Made by a program: the position numbers and the translations under genes
Assembly: GCA_002238925.1 (NCBI GenBank)
Contig: MPNH01000022.1
Location: 1-64,000, forward strand
Direction of reading: 5' to 3'
Source: Spirochaetaceae bacterium bin103
Lineage (GTDB): Bacteria; Spirochaetota; Spirochaetia; SZUA-6; Bin103
DNA: 64,000 nt
Part shown: positions 53,827-62,850 of the stretch, one piece after another
Layout of the letters: each line of letters begins with the position of its first letter
Numbering within the stretch: the first letter of the stretch is position 1
Notes under the pieces: generated by a model
Seen by the model: only the letters and a program-made list of their open reading frames with translations
Told to the model about the DNA's origin: nothing
The model's database searches: none

Positions 53827-54198
53827 TCAACCGCCGGCGCGCTTCGCCGGCCAGCCGCGTGCGGCAAGTTCGGCGACCAGCAGGTCGCGATGGTCGCCCT
53901 GGATCTCGATGGTCCCGTCGCGCACCGTCCCCCCGGAGCCACAGCGGCGCTTCAGGTCGCTGGCCAGCTCGGCCATCTCCGCCGCGCTGAGCGGCAGGCC
54001 GGTAATCACCGTTACTCCGCTGCCCTTGCGACCCCTGGTCTGCCGGCCGACGCGCACCGGCCCCGCAGGGGACGGCCGGCGCGCGCGCCGTTGGCCGGCG
54101 CACGCGCACTGGGCGACCGGGCGCCCGCAGGCGGGGCACAGCCGCCCCGCGTCGCTGGAGTAAACGAATCCGCCGCCGCGGCGGCGGGCGCGGCTCAT
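53827..54198 (-). CDS. SUI1/eIF1-like translation factor (YciH family)
   Basis: A 123-residue protein. The N-terminal half holds a likely zinc knuckle (RLCPACGRPVAQCACAG). The C-terminal half is a SUI1 domain: RKGSGVTVITGLPLSAAEM, LKRRCGSGGTVRDGTIEIQG and DHRDLLVAELAARGWPAK. Bacterial YciH-type proteins may influence start-codon fidelity. Length is normal. Confidence 0.88.
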   Translation of the reverse strand: MSRARRRGGGFVYSSDAGRLCPACGRPVAQCACAGQRRARRPSPAGPVRVGRQTRGRKGSGVTVITGLPLSAAEMAELASDLKRRCGSGGTVRDGTIEIQGDHRDLLVAELAARGWPAKRAGG

Positions 54199-54222
54199 GG
54201 CTGCTCGCCCAACGCTCCCCTG

Positions 54223-56090
54223 CTAGACCGCGGTGACCGGGGCGTCGCCGCGCTGGCGTTGGAACACTTTCATCAGCTTCGCGAAGAACTGCTTGCGGTC
54301 CTCCTCTGTCACCACGGGCGACGAGAACCAGCGCGCCCAACTCAGCGCGTCGGCCAGCTGGCCGAGCGCCTCGGCCGTGCCGATGCGGCGCAGTTGCTCA
54401 CCGGCAAACGCCGCCACGTACGGCTCCCGGTCGGTGACCGCACGCGCCAGCGCGGCCGTCGCCGCCGGCGTGCGCGCGTCAATGCGGATCAACGCCTGCA
54501 CCGCCACGTTGCGCAACTGGCTGCGCGAAACACCGACCTCGAACAACGGCTCACCACCGTCCTCGCTGTCCAGCACCGGAATCAGCGCGTCGATAATCGG
54601 CGCCGCCGGCGTGCCGATCATGCCGAGCGCGCAGATGGCGTGGAACCGGACCGGAGCGGTGTCGTCGCGCACCGCCCTGGTCAGGGCATCCACCGCGCCG
54701 GCGGCGGCCGGTCCCATCTCGCCGAGGCCGTAGGCGGCACTGGCCCGCACGTGTTCGGCGGGATCGGCCAGCGCATCCACCAGCGGCGCCACCGCGGGCG
54801 CACCCATCGTAGCGAGCGCATCGGCCACGTGGTTGATGTTGAGCACCTCGTTGCGTTCGAAGTATTCGGCCCCCTCCTGCAGCAGCGGCAGCAGGTGCGC
54901 AATAGCCGCCTCGCCGGCGGCGCCGAGGGAGTACAAGGCGTTCAATCTCACCGGCTCGAAGGCATCGCGCAGGGCCGCGCACAGCGGTTCGGCCCCCGCG
55001 CCCGCCCCAGCGGTGCGGCCCCGCCCTCGGCAACGCCCTTGTCGCGCGCCGCCGCGAAGCCGAGCGCGCTTGCCGCCGCCGCACGTTCCAGGTCGGTTCC
55101 AGATCGCAATGCCGCGAGTTGCCCGGCCACCGAGCCGGAATCGGCGTGGGCGCCGCGAGCGAAGCGATCGCCGCTGCCGCGCAACCAGTTCCAGATCGAG
55201 GTCCACACGATCTCGTTGTCGGGAACATCGTCCGGCAGCGCTGGCGCCTGCCAGCCGGCGGCAGTCTCATTCCAGCTTGGCGCGCTCGGGTTGCGGGTGC
55301 GCATGAACACGAACTTGTGGCCATAGCGCATCCGCTCCATCAGGTTGGCGAGCACCGAGTGGCCGACGTCGAAGTGCATGATCGAGACCGTTCCCATCGG
55401 ACACGACAACGGCAGCAGCTCGCGGTAGACGTAGCTGTCCGGCAGCAGCAGCGAGCCACCGGCCCCGGACTCGGGAACGGGGATCTTGGAGTCCTTGTTC
55501 GGGTATTGCAGTTCCTTGTCGTGGGTAAGCACGTTGTGGTACTGGGAGCGTGGAATCACCGCGGTCGGTCCCTGTTCCTGCGGGCAGTCCTGGGGATAGT
55601 AGAAGATGATCGCCCAGCGCGGTACGCGGTGGCGCGGCTTGGCGCCGTTGGCGTGGCCGTCCTTGTGCGGGATCATCGTGAGCCGCGGGCCGGTATCGCC
55701 AGTCGCGCCGCTGGTGTCGCCGCCGCCGTTGGCCTCGCCGTCCCCATTGGCGCTGCTGCCGCCATCGCTGCCGGCGGGATAATTCGGGTGGCAGTGCCGG
55801 TGCGGGTGCAGCAGATAATCGGGGCCGAGAATGCTGGTCAGCGCACCGACCACTTCCGGGGCCTCCAGCACTTGGCGCAGTTCGGGAATCATCGGTACGA
55901 TGTTGTTCTGTGGATTGCGTTCAAAATCCTTGCGCGGATCGCTGGTGCCCGCGAACACGCCCTCGGAGCGGTTATAAATCGCTTCATGGACCGCGGCGGG
56001 CAGGTGGGTCTGCACCTGGACGTAACCATCCACGATGAAGCCGCGCATCTGCTCATCGGTTAGCAGGTAGCTGGGATCGATCTTCCTCAT
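54223..56090 (-). CDS. Phytanoyl-CoA dioxygenase-HEAT repeat fusion (frame broken by a 26-bp duplication)
   Basis: N-terminal ~310 residues from ATG 56090 (MRKIDPSYLLTDEQMRGFIV) are a PhyH-type Fe(II)/2-oxoglutarate dioxygenase: H-x-D motif in LTMIPHKDGHANGA, IIFYYPQDCPQEQGPTAVIP, distal His/Arg region SIMHFDVGHSVLANLMERMR. The C-terminal ~270 residues are HEAT repeats (FEPVRLNALYSLGAAGEAAI, HVADALATMGAPAVAPLVDA, HVRASAAYGLGEMGPAAAGA). The frame changes near 55020, where a 26-bp imperfect duplication lies; removing one unit joins both parts into about 613 residues. A Gly/Ser/Asp-rich loop interrupts the dioxygenase. It may hydroxylate a small molecule or protein held by the repeats; the substrate is unknown. 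Confidence 0.78.
54982..55033. repeat. 26-bp imperfect tandem duplication, C-rich
   Basis: CAGCGGTTCGG (54982) and CAGCGGTGCGG (55008) start two 26-bp units filled with C-rich sequence. The length accounts exactly for the frame change between the dioxygenase and HEAT parts. Confidence 0.6.
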
Positions 56091-56182
56091 TGCAGCACCG
56101 AGGATAACAAAACTCCGGCAGTTGCGGCGACCGGCACCACGCGGCCCGCGCAACCGGCAGCCGGACAACTGGAGAGACCGCC

Positions 56183-57196
56183 ATGGAACAACGTATCTAC
56201 GTTACCCGCCAACTGCGCAATCCGGAGTTCGCCGGCGCCGCCCGCACGGCCGGACTCGAGCAACTCGCCACGCTGGCTCGAGTCGAGGATCAGCCGGGCG
56301 AGCTGACCGCCGAGCACGCCGACGGAGTGGTTGCGGTAATCGCCGACTCGGCGCCATTCCGCGACAGTTTCTACGCCGCGGCGAGCGACCTGCGCGTGGT
56401 GGCGCGCTGGGGGGTCGGATTCGACCAGGTGAACGTGGCCGCGGCCACCCGCCACGGCGTACTGATTACGGTGACCCCCGTGCACATGGACACGGTGGCC
56501 GAGTACACCATCGGGCAATGGTTTGCGACCATGAAGCGTACCTACACGCTGAACCGCAACGCCCATGCCGACGACACGCGCGTGCTGCGCTGCTTCGACG
56601 TGCGCGACTCCACCCTCGGGCTGTACGGCTTCGGGCGCATCGGCCAGGAGGTGGCGCTGCGCGCGCTGCCGCTGCTCGGGCCCGGCGGCCGGCTGCTGGT
56701 GTATGACACCCGTCCCGACATCGAGGAACTGGCGCTGCGCTGCGGGGTGGTGGCGGTGTCGTCGCCCGACGTGCTGTTCCGGGTATGCGACACGGTTTCG
56801 CTGCACGTCTCCGGCGACGCCACCATTGTCGGTTCCGATCTGCTCGCGCAGATGCAGCCGCACGCATCGCTGATCAACCCGTCACGCGGCAACCTGGTTG
56901 ACGATGAGGCCGTGCACGCGGCAATCGAGGCCGGCAAGCTGTATCACTACGTGGTCGACGACCCCCTGACCGGGTCGCGCGCCATCCACCACCACCATCC
57001 ACGCGTCATCTCCACCAATCACAGCGCCGGCATTACCGTGGAGTCCTCGGCCCGCCTCGACCAGGCGACCTTCGACCAGGTGAACGCCGCCGCCGCCGGG
57101 CGCCGCCCGGCACACATTCTCAATCCGGAGGCGCTCGACCATCCCAGGGTAACCGGCTGGCTGACCGCCACCGGCAATCACGACAAACAGGAGTAA
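56183..57196 (+). CDS. D-isomer-specific 2-hydroxyacid dehydrogenase
   Basis: A 337-residue NAD-dependent dehydrogenase. Substrate-domain signature VARWGVGFDQVNVAAATRHG; Rossmann GLYGFGRIGQEVALRALPLL; catalytic Arg in LINPSRGNLVDDEAVHAAI; catalytic His in VISTNHSAGITVES. Strong ribosome-binding site (GGAGAG) before ATG 56183. The stop is 3 bp before the L-fuconate dehydratase ATG, so the two are co-transcribed. A role in acid-sugar catabolism is likely, by reducing an oxoacid product; this is inference. Confidence 0.85.
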   Translation: MEQRIYVTRQLRNPEFAGAARTAGLEQLATLARVEDQPGELTAEHADGVVAVIADSAPFRDSFYAAASDLRVVARWGVGFDQVNVAAATRHGVLITVTPVHMDTVAEYTIGQWFATMKRTYTLNRNAHADDTRVLRCFDVRDSTLGLYGFGRIGQEVALRALPLLGPGGRLLVYDTRPDIEELALRCGVVAVSSPDVLFRVCDTVSLHVSGDATIVGSDLLAQMQPHASLINPSRGNLVDDEAVHAAIEAGKLYHYVVDDPLTGSRAIHHHHPRVISTNHSAGITVESSARLDQATFDQVNAAAAGRRPAHILNPEALDHPRVTGWLTATGNHDKQE

Positions 57197-57199
57197 CCG

Positions 57200-58557
57200 A
57201 TGATCACCATTACCGGGCTGAACGCCCGCGACATTCGCTTCCCTACCTCGGACAACCTGGACGGTTCCGACGCGGTACACACCGATCCCGACTACTCGGC
57301 GGCCTACGTGACCCTGGCCACCAGTCAGGAGGGCCTGGAGGGGCACGGCATCACCTTCACCCTCGGGCGCGGCACCGAGATCTGCATTACCGCCATCCAC
57401 TCCCTGCAGCACCTCGTGGTGGGCAGGACAATGGAGGAGATCGCCGCCGACATGGGCGGGTTCTGGCGCACCCTCACCAACGACAGCCAACTGCGCTGGA
57501 TCGGCCCGGAGAAAGGGGCAATCCACATGGCCACCGCCGCCATCGTGAACGCGGTGTGGGACCTGTACGCCAAGTGGCAGGGCAAGCCGCTGTGGCGGCG
57601 GGCGGGCGGGGGGGGGGCCGGGGGGCCGGGGGCGGGGGAAAGCCGCTGTGGCGGCTGCTGGCGGAGATGAGTCCGGAGGAGCTGGTGGCGTGCGTGGACT
57701 TCCGCTACCTCAGCGAAGCGCTCACCCGCGACGAGGCTCTTGACCTGCTGCGCCGCCACGCCTCCGGCAAGGCGCAGCGCACGGCGGAGTTGCGCGACAT
57801 CGGTCTGCCCACCTACACCTCTTCAGCGGGCTGGCTGGGCTACAGCGAGAGCAAGGTGCGCGCGCTGTGCCGGGAGTACCGCGCCGCCGGCTGGCGTGCG
57901 TTCAAGATGAAGGTGGGCTCGGACGACGCGCAGAACGTGGCGCGCGCGGCGGTGCTGCGCGAGGAGATCGGCCCCGACTGCCACCTCATGATGGACGCCA
58001 ACCAGGTGTGGGACGTACCCGAGGCAATCGCTCACATGGAGCCGCTTGCGCGGTTCAACCCGCTGTGGATCGAGGAGCCCACCAATCCCGACGACGCCAT
58101 CGGACACGGGGCCATTGCCAAGGCGATTGCGCCGATCGGCGTGGCGACCGGTGAGCACTGCCCCAACCGGGTGGTGTTCAAGCAATTGATGCAGGCGGGC
58201 GGCCTCGCCTTCTGCCAGATCGACGCGTGCCGGCTTGGCGGCGTGAACGAGGTGCTGGCCGTGCTGCTGCTGGCCGCCAAGTTCGGCATCCCGGTGTGCC
58301 CGCATGCTGGTGGAGTCGGGCTGTGCGAGTACGTGCAGCACCTGTCGGCGTTCCACTACGTGGCGGTCGCGCCAACCCTGGACGGGGTGATGATCGAATA
58401 CTCCGACCACCTGCACGAGCATTTCCTGCATCCGGTGGTGGTGCGCGATGCCCGCTACGTGCTGCCCGAGGCGCCCGGCTACAGCATTACCATGAAGCCG
58501 GACTCGCTCGCCCGCTACGAGTTCCCGTCCGGCGCGGAGTGGGTGGGGCGCCGTTAG
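57200..58557 (+). CDS. fucD: L-fuconate dehydratase (enolase superfamily; frame broken by a 56-bp insertion)
   Basis: Closely follows L-fuconate dehydratases: RDIRFPTSDNLDGSDAVHTD, DPDYSAAYVTLATSQEGLEG, TLTNDSQLRWIGPEKGAIHM, then after the break LLAEMSPEELVACVDFRYLS, YTSSAGWLGYSESKV, catalytic Lys in FKMKVGSDD, metal ligands in MMDANQVWD, IEEPTNPDDAIGH and GEHCPNRVVFKQ, catalytic His in VCPHAGGVGLCE. The first frame (from 57200) and second frame (to 58557) meet at a G-rich 56-bp insertion flanked by the repeat AAGCCGCTGTGGCGG; removing it gives an intact 433-residue enzyme. It makes 2-keto-3-deoxy-L-fuconate. Confidence 0.9.
57584..57654 (+). repeat. G-rich insertion flanked by a 15-bp direct repeat
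   Basis: AAGCCGCTGTGGCGG occurs at 57584 and 57640, offset 56 bp. The DNA between is almost pure G with some C. The offset matches the frame change in fucD exactly. Confidence 0.85.
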
Positions 58558-58575
58558 CGGCGCCGACGCACCGGC

Positions 58576-59319
58576 TCAGCGGGTGAACAGGGTTCCACGC
58601 AGGTAGCGCGCCTCGTCGGAGGCGAGAAAGGCGAACACCGGGGCAATTCCGTCGGCCGGAACCAGGCTCTGCATCGCCTGCTCGAACTGGGCGCGATCGC
58701 CGTCGTGGCTCAGCACCGCGCGCAGTTGCGCCTCCTTCAGGGGCGTCCTCACCGATCCCGGGCACACGTCGTGCACACGGATGCCGTGCGGCGCCAGCCG
58801 CTGTGCCAGCACCAGGCCCAGACCGTGCGTCGCTCCCTTGCTCGAACCGTAGGCAAACGAGGAACTGCCGCCCGACACCCCGGCACCCGAGCTGCACAGC
58901 ACGATTGCCCCGTCACCCGCGGCAATCATCGGCTCCGCCACCTGCTTGACCACCAGGTAGGATCCCTTCAGGTTGACGTCGATCACCTCGTCCCAGACCG
59001 CGTCCGAGAACGCCGGCAACTCCACGGCGGCGCCCTGCAGGATGCCGGCCAGGTGCAGCAGCACGTCGACGCCGCCGCCAAGCCAGTCCAGCGCCGCCGT
59101 CACTGCCGCCGCGACCTGTCCGGCGTCACGCACGTCGGCATGCCAGTAGCGGGCACTGCCGCCCGAACGGCAGATCTCGTCGACGATCGACCGGCCATCG
59201 CCGTCGTTGATGTCCAGCGCCGCCACCCGCGCGCCCTGCGCCGCCGTCAGCCGCGCGGTGGCGCGGCCGATTCCGGTGGCCGCGCCGGTTACGATGATCC
59301 TCTTGTTCGCCAGACGCAC
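58576..59319 (-). CDS. Short-chain dehydrogenase/reductase
   Basis: A 247-residue SDR. GTG 59319 is chosen (VRLANKRIIVTGAATGIGRA) with AAAGGGG upstream. NAD-binding TGAATGIG, ALDIND after the second strand (NAD rather than NADP preference), catalytic Ser in IVLCSSGAGVSGG and Tyr/Lys in FAYGSSKGA. C-terminal FAFLASDEARYLRGTLF is standard. It is convergent with fucD; a 2-keto-3-deoxy-L-fuconate dehydrogenase role would complete that pathway but is inference from neighbourhood. Confidence 0.87.
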   Translation of the reverse strand: MRLANKRIIVTGAATGIGRATARLTAAQGARVAALDINDGDGRSIVDEICRSGGSARYWHADVRDAGQVAAAVTAALDWLGGGVDVLLHLAGILQGAAVELPAFSDAVWDEVIDVNLKGSYLVVKQVAEPMIAAGDGAIVLCSSGAGVSGGSSSFAYGSSKGATHGLGLVLAQRLAPHGIRVHDVCPGSVRTPLKEAQLRAVLSHDGDRAQFEQAMQSLVPADGIAPVFAFLASDEARYLRGTLFTR

Positions 59320-59398
59320 GGATGCCCCTTTACCACGATTGCACCGCGCCCAACCACCCCGCCACCCCGCCGTCCGGTGCGTATTGTAGAATGGCACC

Positions 59399-60384
59399 AT
59401 GCGCATCGGGTTGTTCCTGATCCTGCCGCAGCCTCCGGGTACGACGCAGCAGCACGTGTTCGAAGCCGCGCTCGATGACGCGCTCACCGCGGAGCGGCTG
59501 GGGTTCGACAGTGTCTGGGTCACCGAACATCACGGCTCGGGTTACGGACTCAGTGCCGCACCATCGGTGGTGGCCGCCGCCATCGCCGCCCGCACCACGC
59601 GCGTGGCCATCGGCTACGCGGTCAACGTCACGCCGCTGCACCTGCCGGTCCGGCTCGCGGAAGAGATCGCCACCGTCGACCAGATCTCCGGCGGCCGGGT
59701 GATTGCCGGCTTCGGTCCGGGCTACTCGCCGGTCGAGTTCCAGACCATGGGCGCCGACTTCGCGACCCGCCACCGCGCCCATCACCATGCAGTCGGCGCG
59801 GTGGTCGACCAGTGGCGCACCGGCGGCGGCGTACGCCCGCGGCAGACCCCGCATCCGGCGATCGCGGTAACGGCAGCCGGTGCGGAGGCCGCATCGTGGG
59901 CCGCGCGCCACGGCTACGACCTGCTCACGCTCGGCGACGAGGCGCACACCGCGCGCCTGCGGCATGCCTACCGCCGGCCCCCCGCGTCGGCGAGCGGGCC
60001 CCCCCCGCGCGCCTGCGCCATGCCTCCCGCCGCACCGCGGCGCCGGACTCCGGCGGGCGCCGGGCGGGCCGCATCTGCCTGTTGCGCAGCATCTGCGCCG
60101 TGCAGCCGGACACGGCGGGCGCGCCGCGGGAGGTGCGCGACTCGATCCGCTGGACCCTGGCGCACCGCAACCGGATGGTGGAGCAGCCGCCGCCGACCGA
60201 GGCGCAGGTCGACGACTACCTGCGCCAACGGGCGCTGATCGGGCCGCCGACAGCGCTGCGCCGTGACCTGCAGCGCTTGGCGGCCGCCGGTGTCGACGAG
60301 TTGCTGTGCTGGTGCCGGTGGGGCATGCTCGGCGACCGCACGGTGCGCGCCACCATGCAGGCGCTCGCCGCCGGCCCGGCATGA
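59399..60384 (+). CDS. Luciferase-like (LLM) flavin-dependent oxidoreductase (frame broken by a 56-bp duplication)
   Basis: TIM-barrel LLM-class protein: start MRIGLFLILPQPPGTTQQHV, AERLGFDSVWVTEHHGSGYG, RTTRVAIGYAVNVTPLHLPV, LAEEIATVDQISGGRVIAGF, GPGYSPVEFQTMGAD. The frame breaks near 59980 and resumes (GRICLLRSICAVQPDTAGAP, RQRALIGPPTALRRDLQRLA) to 60384. A 56-bp imperfect duplication (59951 and 60007) accounts exactly for the shift; collapsed, the protein has 309 residues. The cofactor (FMN or F420) and substrate are unknown. It is divergent from the SDR gene. Confidence 0.8.
59951..60032 (+). repeat. 56-bp imperfect duplication, C-rich junction
   Basis: GCGCGCCTGCGGCATGCCTA (59951) recurs as GCGCGCCTGCGCCATGCCTC (60007), with C-runs between. 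It causes the frameshift in the luciferase-like gene. Confidence 0.8.
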
Positions 60385-60452
60385 AACATGGCCCGCCGCA
60401 TTTGCGGACGCCACACCTTGCCATCTATCGAACATGGTGCCACCTTATAACC

Positions 60453-61190
60453 GTGCACCGGCCGCCGCTCGCCGTCCTCCTCCGCAGCATCGCCGCCATC
60501 GGGATGGTGCTTTCGCTGTCGACTCTCCTGGCGTGCGACCCGGACAGTTGGCGCCCGCTCACCATGGCGCAGCGCGCCGAGCGCCGCCTCGACTTCGTGG
60601 TGCATGCCGAAGACAGCCAGGTGCTGGTCGATGAATTCGAGGCGTTTCTGCGCGATCCGCAGCCGCCGCCGCCCCAGGATCGCGCGATGACGTGGCGCGA
60701 CCTGCGCGTACTGCTGAACTCGTGGCGCGACCCGGCGGCACAGGACACCGACCGCGAATTCCGGCTCGCCCTGCAGCGCGCCGAGGAGAAGGGCGCCGAC
60801 ATGGTAATCAAGCCGGTTCGCGGGGATCAGTTCCCGATCAAGGTGCTCTACTTCGGCGACGAGACCTTCTTTCTGCTCGACCAGGTCCAGGAACGCCACA
60901 TCCTGTTTCGCTGCCTGCTGCCCGACCGGGAGGTTATTGCCGCCGGCTCGCGCCTGCCGTGGAACCCGCGCATCAACAGTTCCAGTGACGAAGCGGAGAC
61001 GACCATCCGCGTGTACGCGTTCTGGGGCTTCGACAGCCCCGACCGCAGCACCAGGATGAACCGGCAGCACCTTGCCGATTGCCTGGCAACGTTCTCCGAC
61101 GGCAGCCACCGCCTGCGCCGCAAGCTCGGCGATGGCGAATTGCAGCGCGTGCAGCAGGTCCACGACCTGTTCTTCCAGGTCGCGCGCTGA
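60453..61190 (+). CDS. Putative lipoprotein of unknown function
   Basis: A 245-residue protein from GTG 60453 (VHRPPLAVLLRSIAAIGMVL). A lipoprotein signal peptide ends with lipobox STLLACDPDSW, so the mature protein starts at Cys and is membrane-anchored. The rest is soluble and mixed alpha/beta (AEDSQVLVDEFEAFLRD, GDQFPIKVLYFGDETFFLLD, ETTIRVYAFWGFDSPDRST). No family recognised. It is convergent with the GMC oxidoreductase gene. Confidence 0.65.
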   Translation: MHRPPLAVLLRSIAAIGMVLSLSTLLACDPDSWRPLTMAQRAERRLDFVVHAEDSQVLVDEFEAFLRDPQPPPPQDRAMTWRDLRVLLNSWRDPAAQDTDREFRLALQRAEEKGADMVIKPVRGDQFPIKVLYFGDETFFLLDQVQERHILFRCLLPDREVIAAGSRLPWNPRINSSSDEAETTIRVYAFWGFDSPDRSTRMNRQHLADCLATFSDGSHRLRRKLGDGELQRVQQVHDLFFQVAR

Positions 61191-61199
61191 CCCGATCGG

Positions 61200-62765
61200 T
61201 CAGCCCATCAGCTCCGCTATCCGCTCGCCGATCGCCATGCAGGTGTAGTTGGTGTTGGCGCGCACACAGTCGGGCATGATGGACGCATCGGCCACACGCA
61301 GCCCCGGCACGCCGTACACCCGGCCGTCGGGATCGACCACCGCCGCCGGGTTGTCCGCGGCGCCCATCCGGCAGGTCGAAGAGCTGTGGTGGCTGGTCGC
61401 CACGGTCCGCAACAGCCAGTCGTCGAGGGCGGCATCGCTGCGCAGGTCGGCGTCGGTCGGGCTGAGGCGCTGCGCGGCCAGCGCGCGGAAGCCGGCATGG
61501 TCGAGCAGTTCGACGGCCATGTGCACGCCTTCGCGCAGCCGTTCGCGGTCGCTCGCCTCGGCGAGATAATTGTAGTCCAGCACCGGCAGTACGGCGGGAT
61601 CTCCCGATCGCAGGCGGACGCTGCCGCGGCCGGCCGCCAGGTAGAGTTGCGGCACCACGGCAAAGCCCACCGGTTGCGAGGCAGCGGGCCGGTAGTAGCC
61701 TTCCGCGGTGGCAAAGCCGGCGATGATCGTGAGCATGTCGTTGCGCAGCGGCGAGCCGGCCGCGGTGTAGCTCAGGCCGACCTGAATGCGCGGCTCGGTG
61801 CCCGATTGCGGATGTGCCGCGCCGGTGCGCACCACGACGCTGACCTGCGGGTGGTCGCGCAGGTTGGCTCCCACTCCCGGCAGGTCGTGCGCCGGATGCA
61901 CGCCCGCGGCGCGCAACTCGCCGGCGGGTCCGATGCCGGAGCGCAGCAGCAGGTGGGGGGTGCCGATCGCTCCGCCGCACAGCACCGTCTCGGCGCCGAG
62001 GATGCGTTCACCGCCCGCTTCGACGCCGATCACCCTGCTTCGGTCGAACAGCAATCGATCGACGCGGCATTCCGCGCGTATGGTCAGGTTGGGCCGCCCG
62101 CGCGCCGGTGCGAGGTAGCCGAGTGCGGCGCTCCAGCGGATGCCGCCGGGATTGTTCATCGGCAGCGGCCCCACACCGGCCGCGTGCGGCGCGTTGTGGT
62201 CCGGACACTCGGCATGGCCGGCCGCCCGGCAGGCGTCCCGGAACGCGCGCTGATCCGGCAGCAGTTCCGCGTCGGTGAAGCGGCGCACCGGAATCGGCCC
62301 GTCCCGGCCGTGGTAGGACTCGGCAAAGTCGCGGTCGGCCTCCACGCGGCGCAGGCTTGGCAGCAGTTCCCGGAAGCTCCACCCCGGGCAGCCGTCGGCA
62401 GCCCACGAGTCGTAGTCCTCCGGCACGCCGCGCAGGAAGATCTGCGCATTGATGGCGCTCGACCCGCCGACCACCTTGCCGCGCGGCACGAACATGGCCG
62501 GTTGGCGGCTCGTGGCACGGGCGCGGTACCCCCAACCGAACGCGGTGTCCAAACCGAACGCGCGCGTCCACAGGTCCCGGTCGCGGCCGTAGCCGTAGCG
62601 GATCTCGTCCGGGAGCTGCCCGTCCGGGAAGTCGGGCCCCGCCTCCAGGAGCAGCACGCGGCGACTGCGATTTTCGCTGAGCCGCGCCGCGAGCACCGCG
62701 CCGGACGCCCCGGCACCGACGATGATCAGGTCGTGGTACGCCCTGTCCTGCGACACGATCCACAC
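61200..62765 (-). CDS. GMC-family FAD-dependent oxidoreductase
   Basis: A 521-residue FAD enzyme of the choline/glucose dehydrogenase type. FAD-binding DLIIVGAGASGAVLAARLSE, GMC signature 1 RGKVVGGSSAINAQIFLRG, signature 2 VLCGGAIGTPHLLLRSGIGP, catalytic His in TVATSHHSSSTCRMG and the C-terminal RVADASIMPDCVRANTNYTC. It oxidises an alcohol; the substrate is unknown. No signal peptide. Confidence 0.92.
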   Translation of the reverse strand: MWIVSQDRAYHDLIIVGAGASGAVLAARLSENRSRRVLLLEAGPDFPDGQLPDEIRYGYGRDRDLWTRAFGLDTAFGWGYRARATSRQPAMFVPRGKVVGGSSAINAQIFLRGVPEDYDSWAADGCPGWSFRELLPSLRRVEADRDFAESYHGRDGPIPVRRFTDAELLPDQRAFRDACRAAGHAECPDHNAPHAAGVGPLPMNNPGGIRWSAALGYLAPARGRPNLTIRAECRVDRLLFDRSRVIGVEAGGERILGAETVLCGGAIGTPHLLLRSGIGPAGELRAAGVHPAHDLPGVGANLRDHPQVSVVVRTGAAHPQSGTEPRIQVGLSYTAAGSPLRNDMLTIIAGFATAEGYYRPAASQPVGFAVVPQLYLAAGRGSVRLRSGDPAVLPVLDYNYLAEASDRERLREGVHMAVELLDHAGFRALAAQRLSPTDADLRSDAALDDWLLRTVATSHHSSSTCRMGAADNPAAVVDPDGRVYGVPGLRVADASIMPDCVRANTNYTCMAIGERIAELMG

Positions 62766-62850
62766 GATACACCCCGCGCCCCTGTTGCGCCATGTCCACC
62801 CGGCCGATCATTGAAGCAGACACTACTCAACAACGGAGCACATCAGAGCT

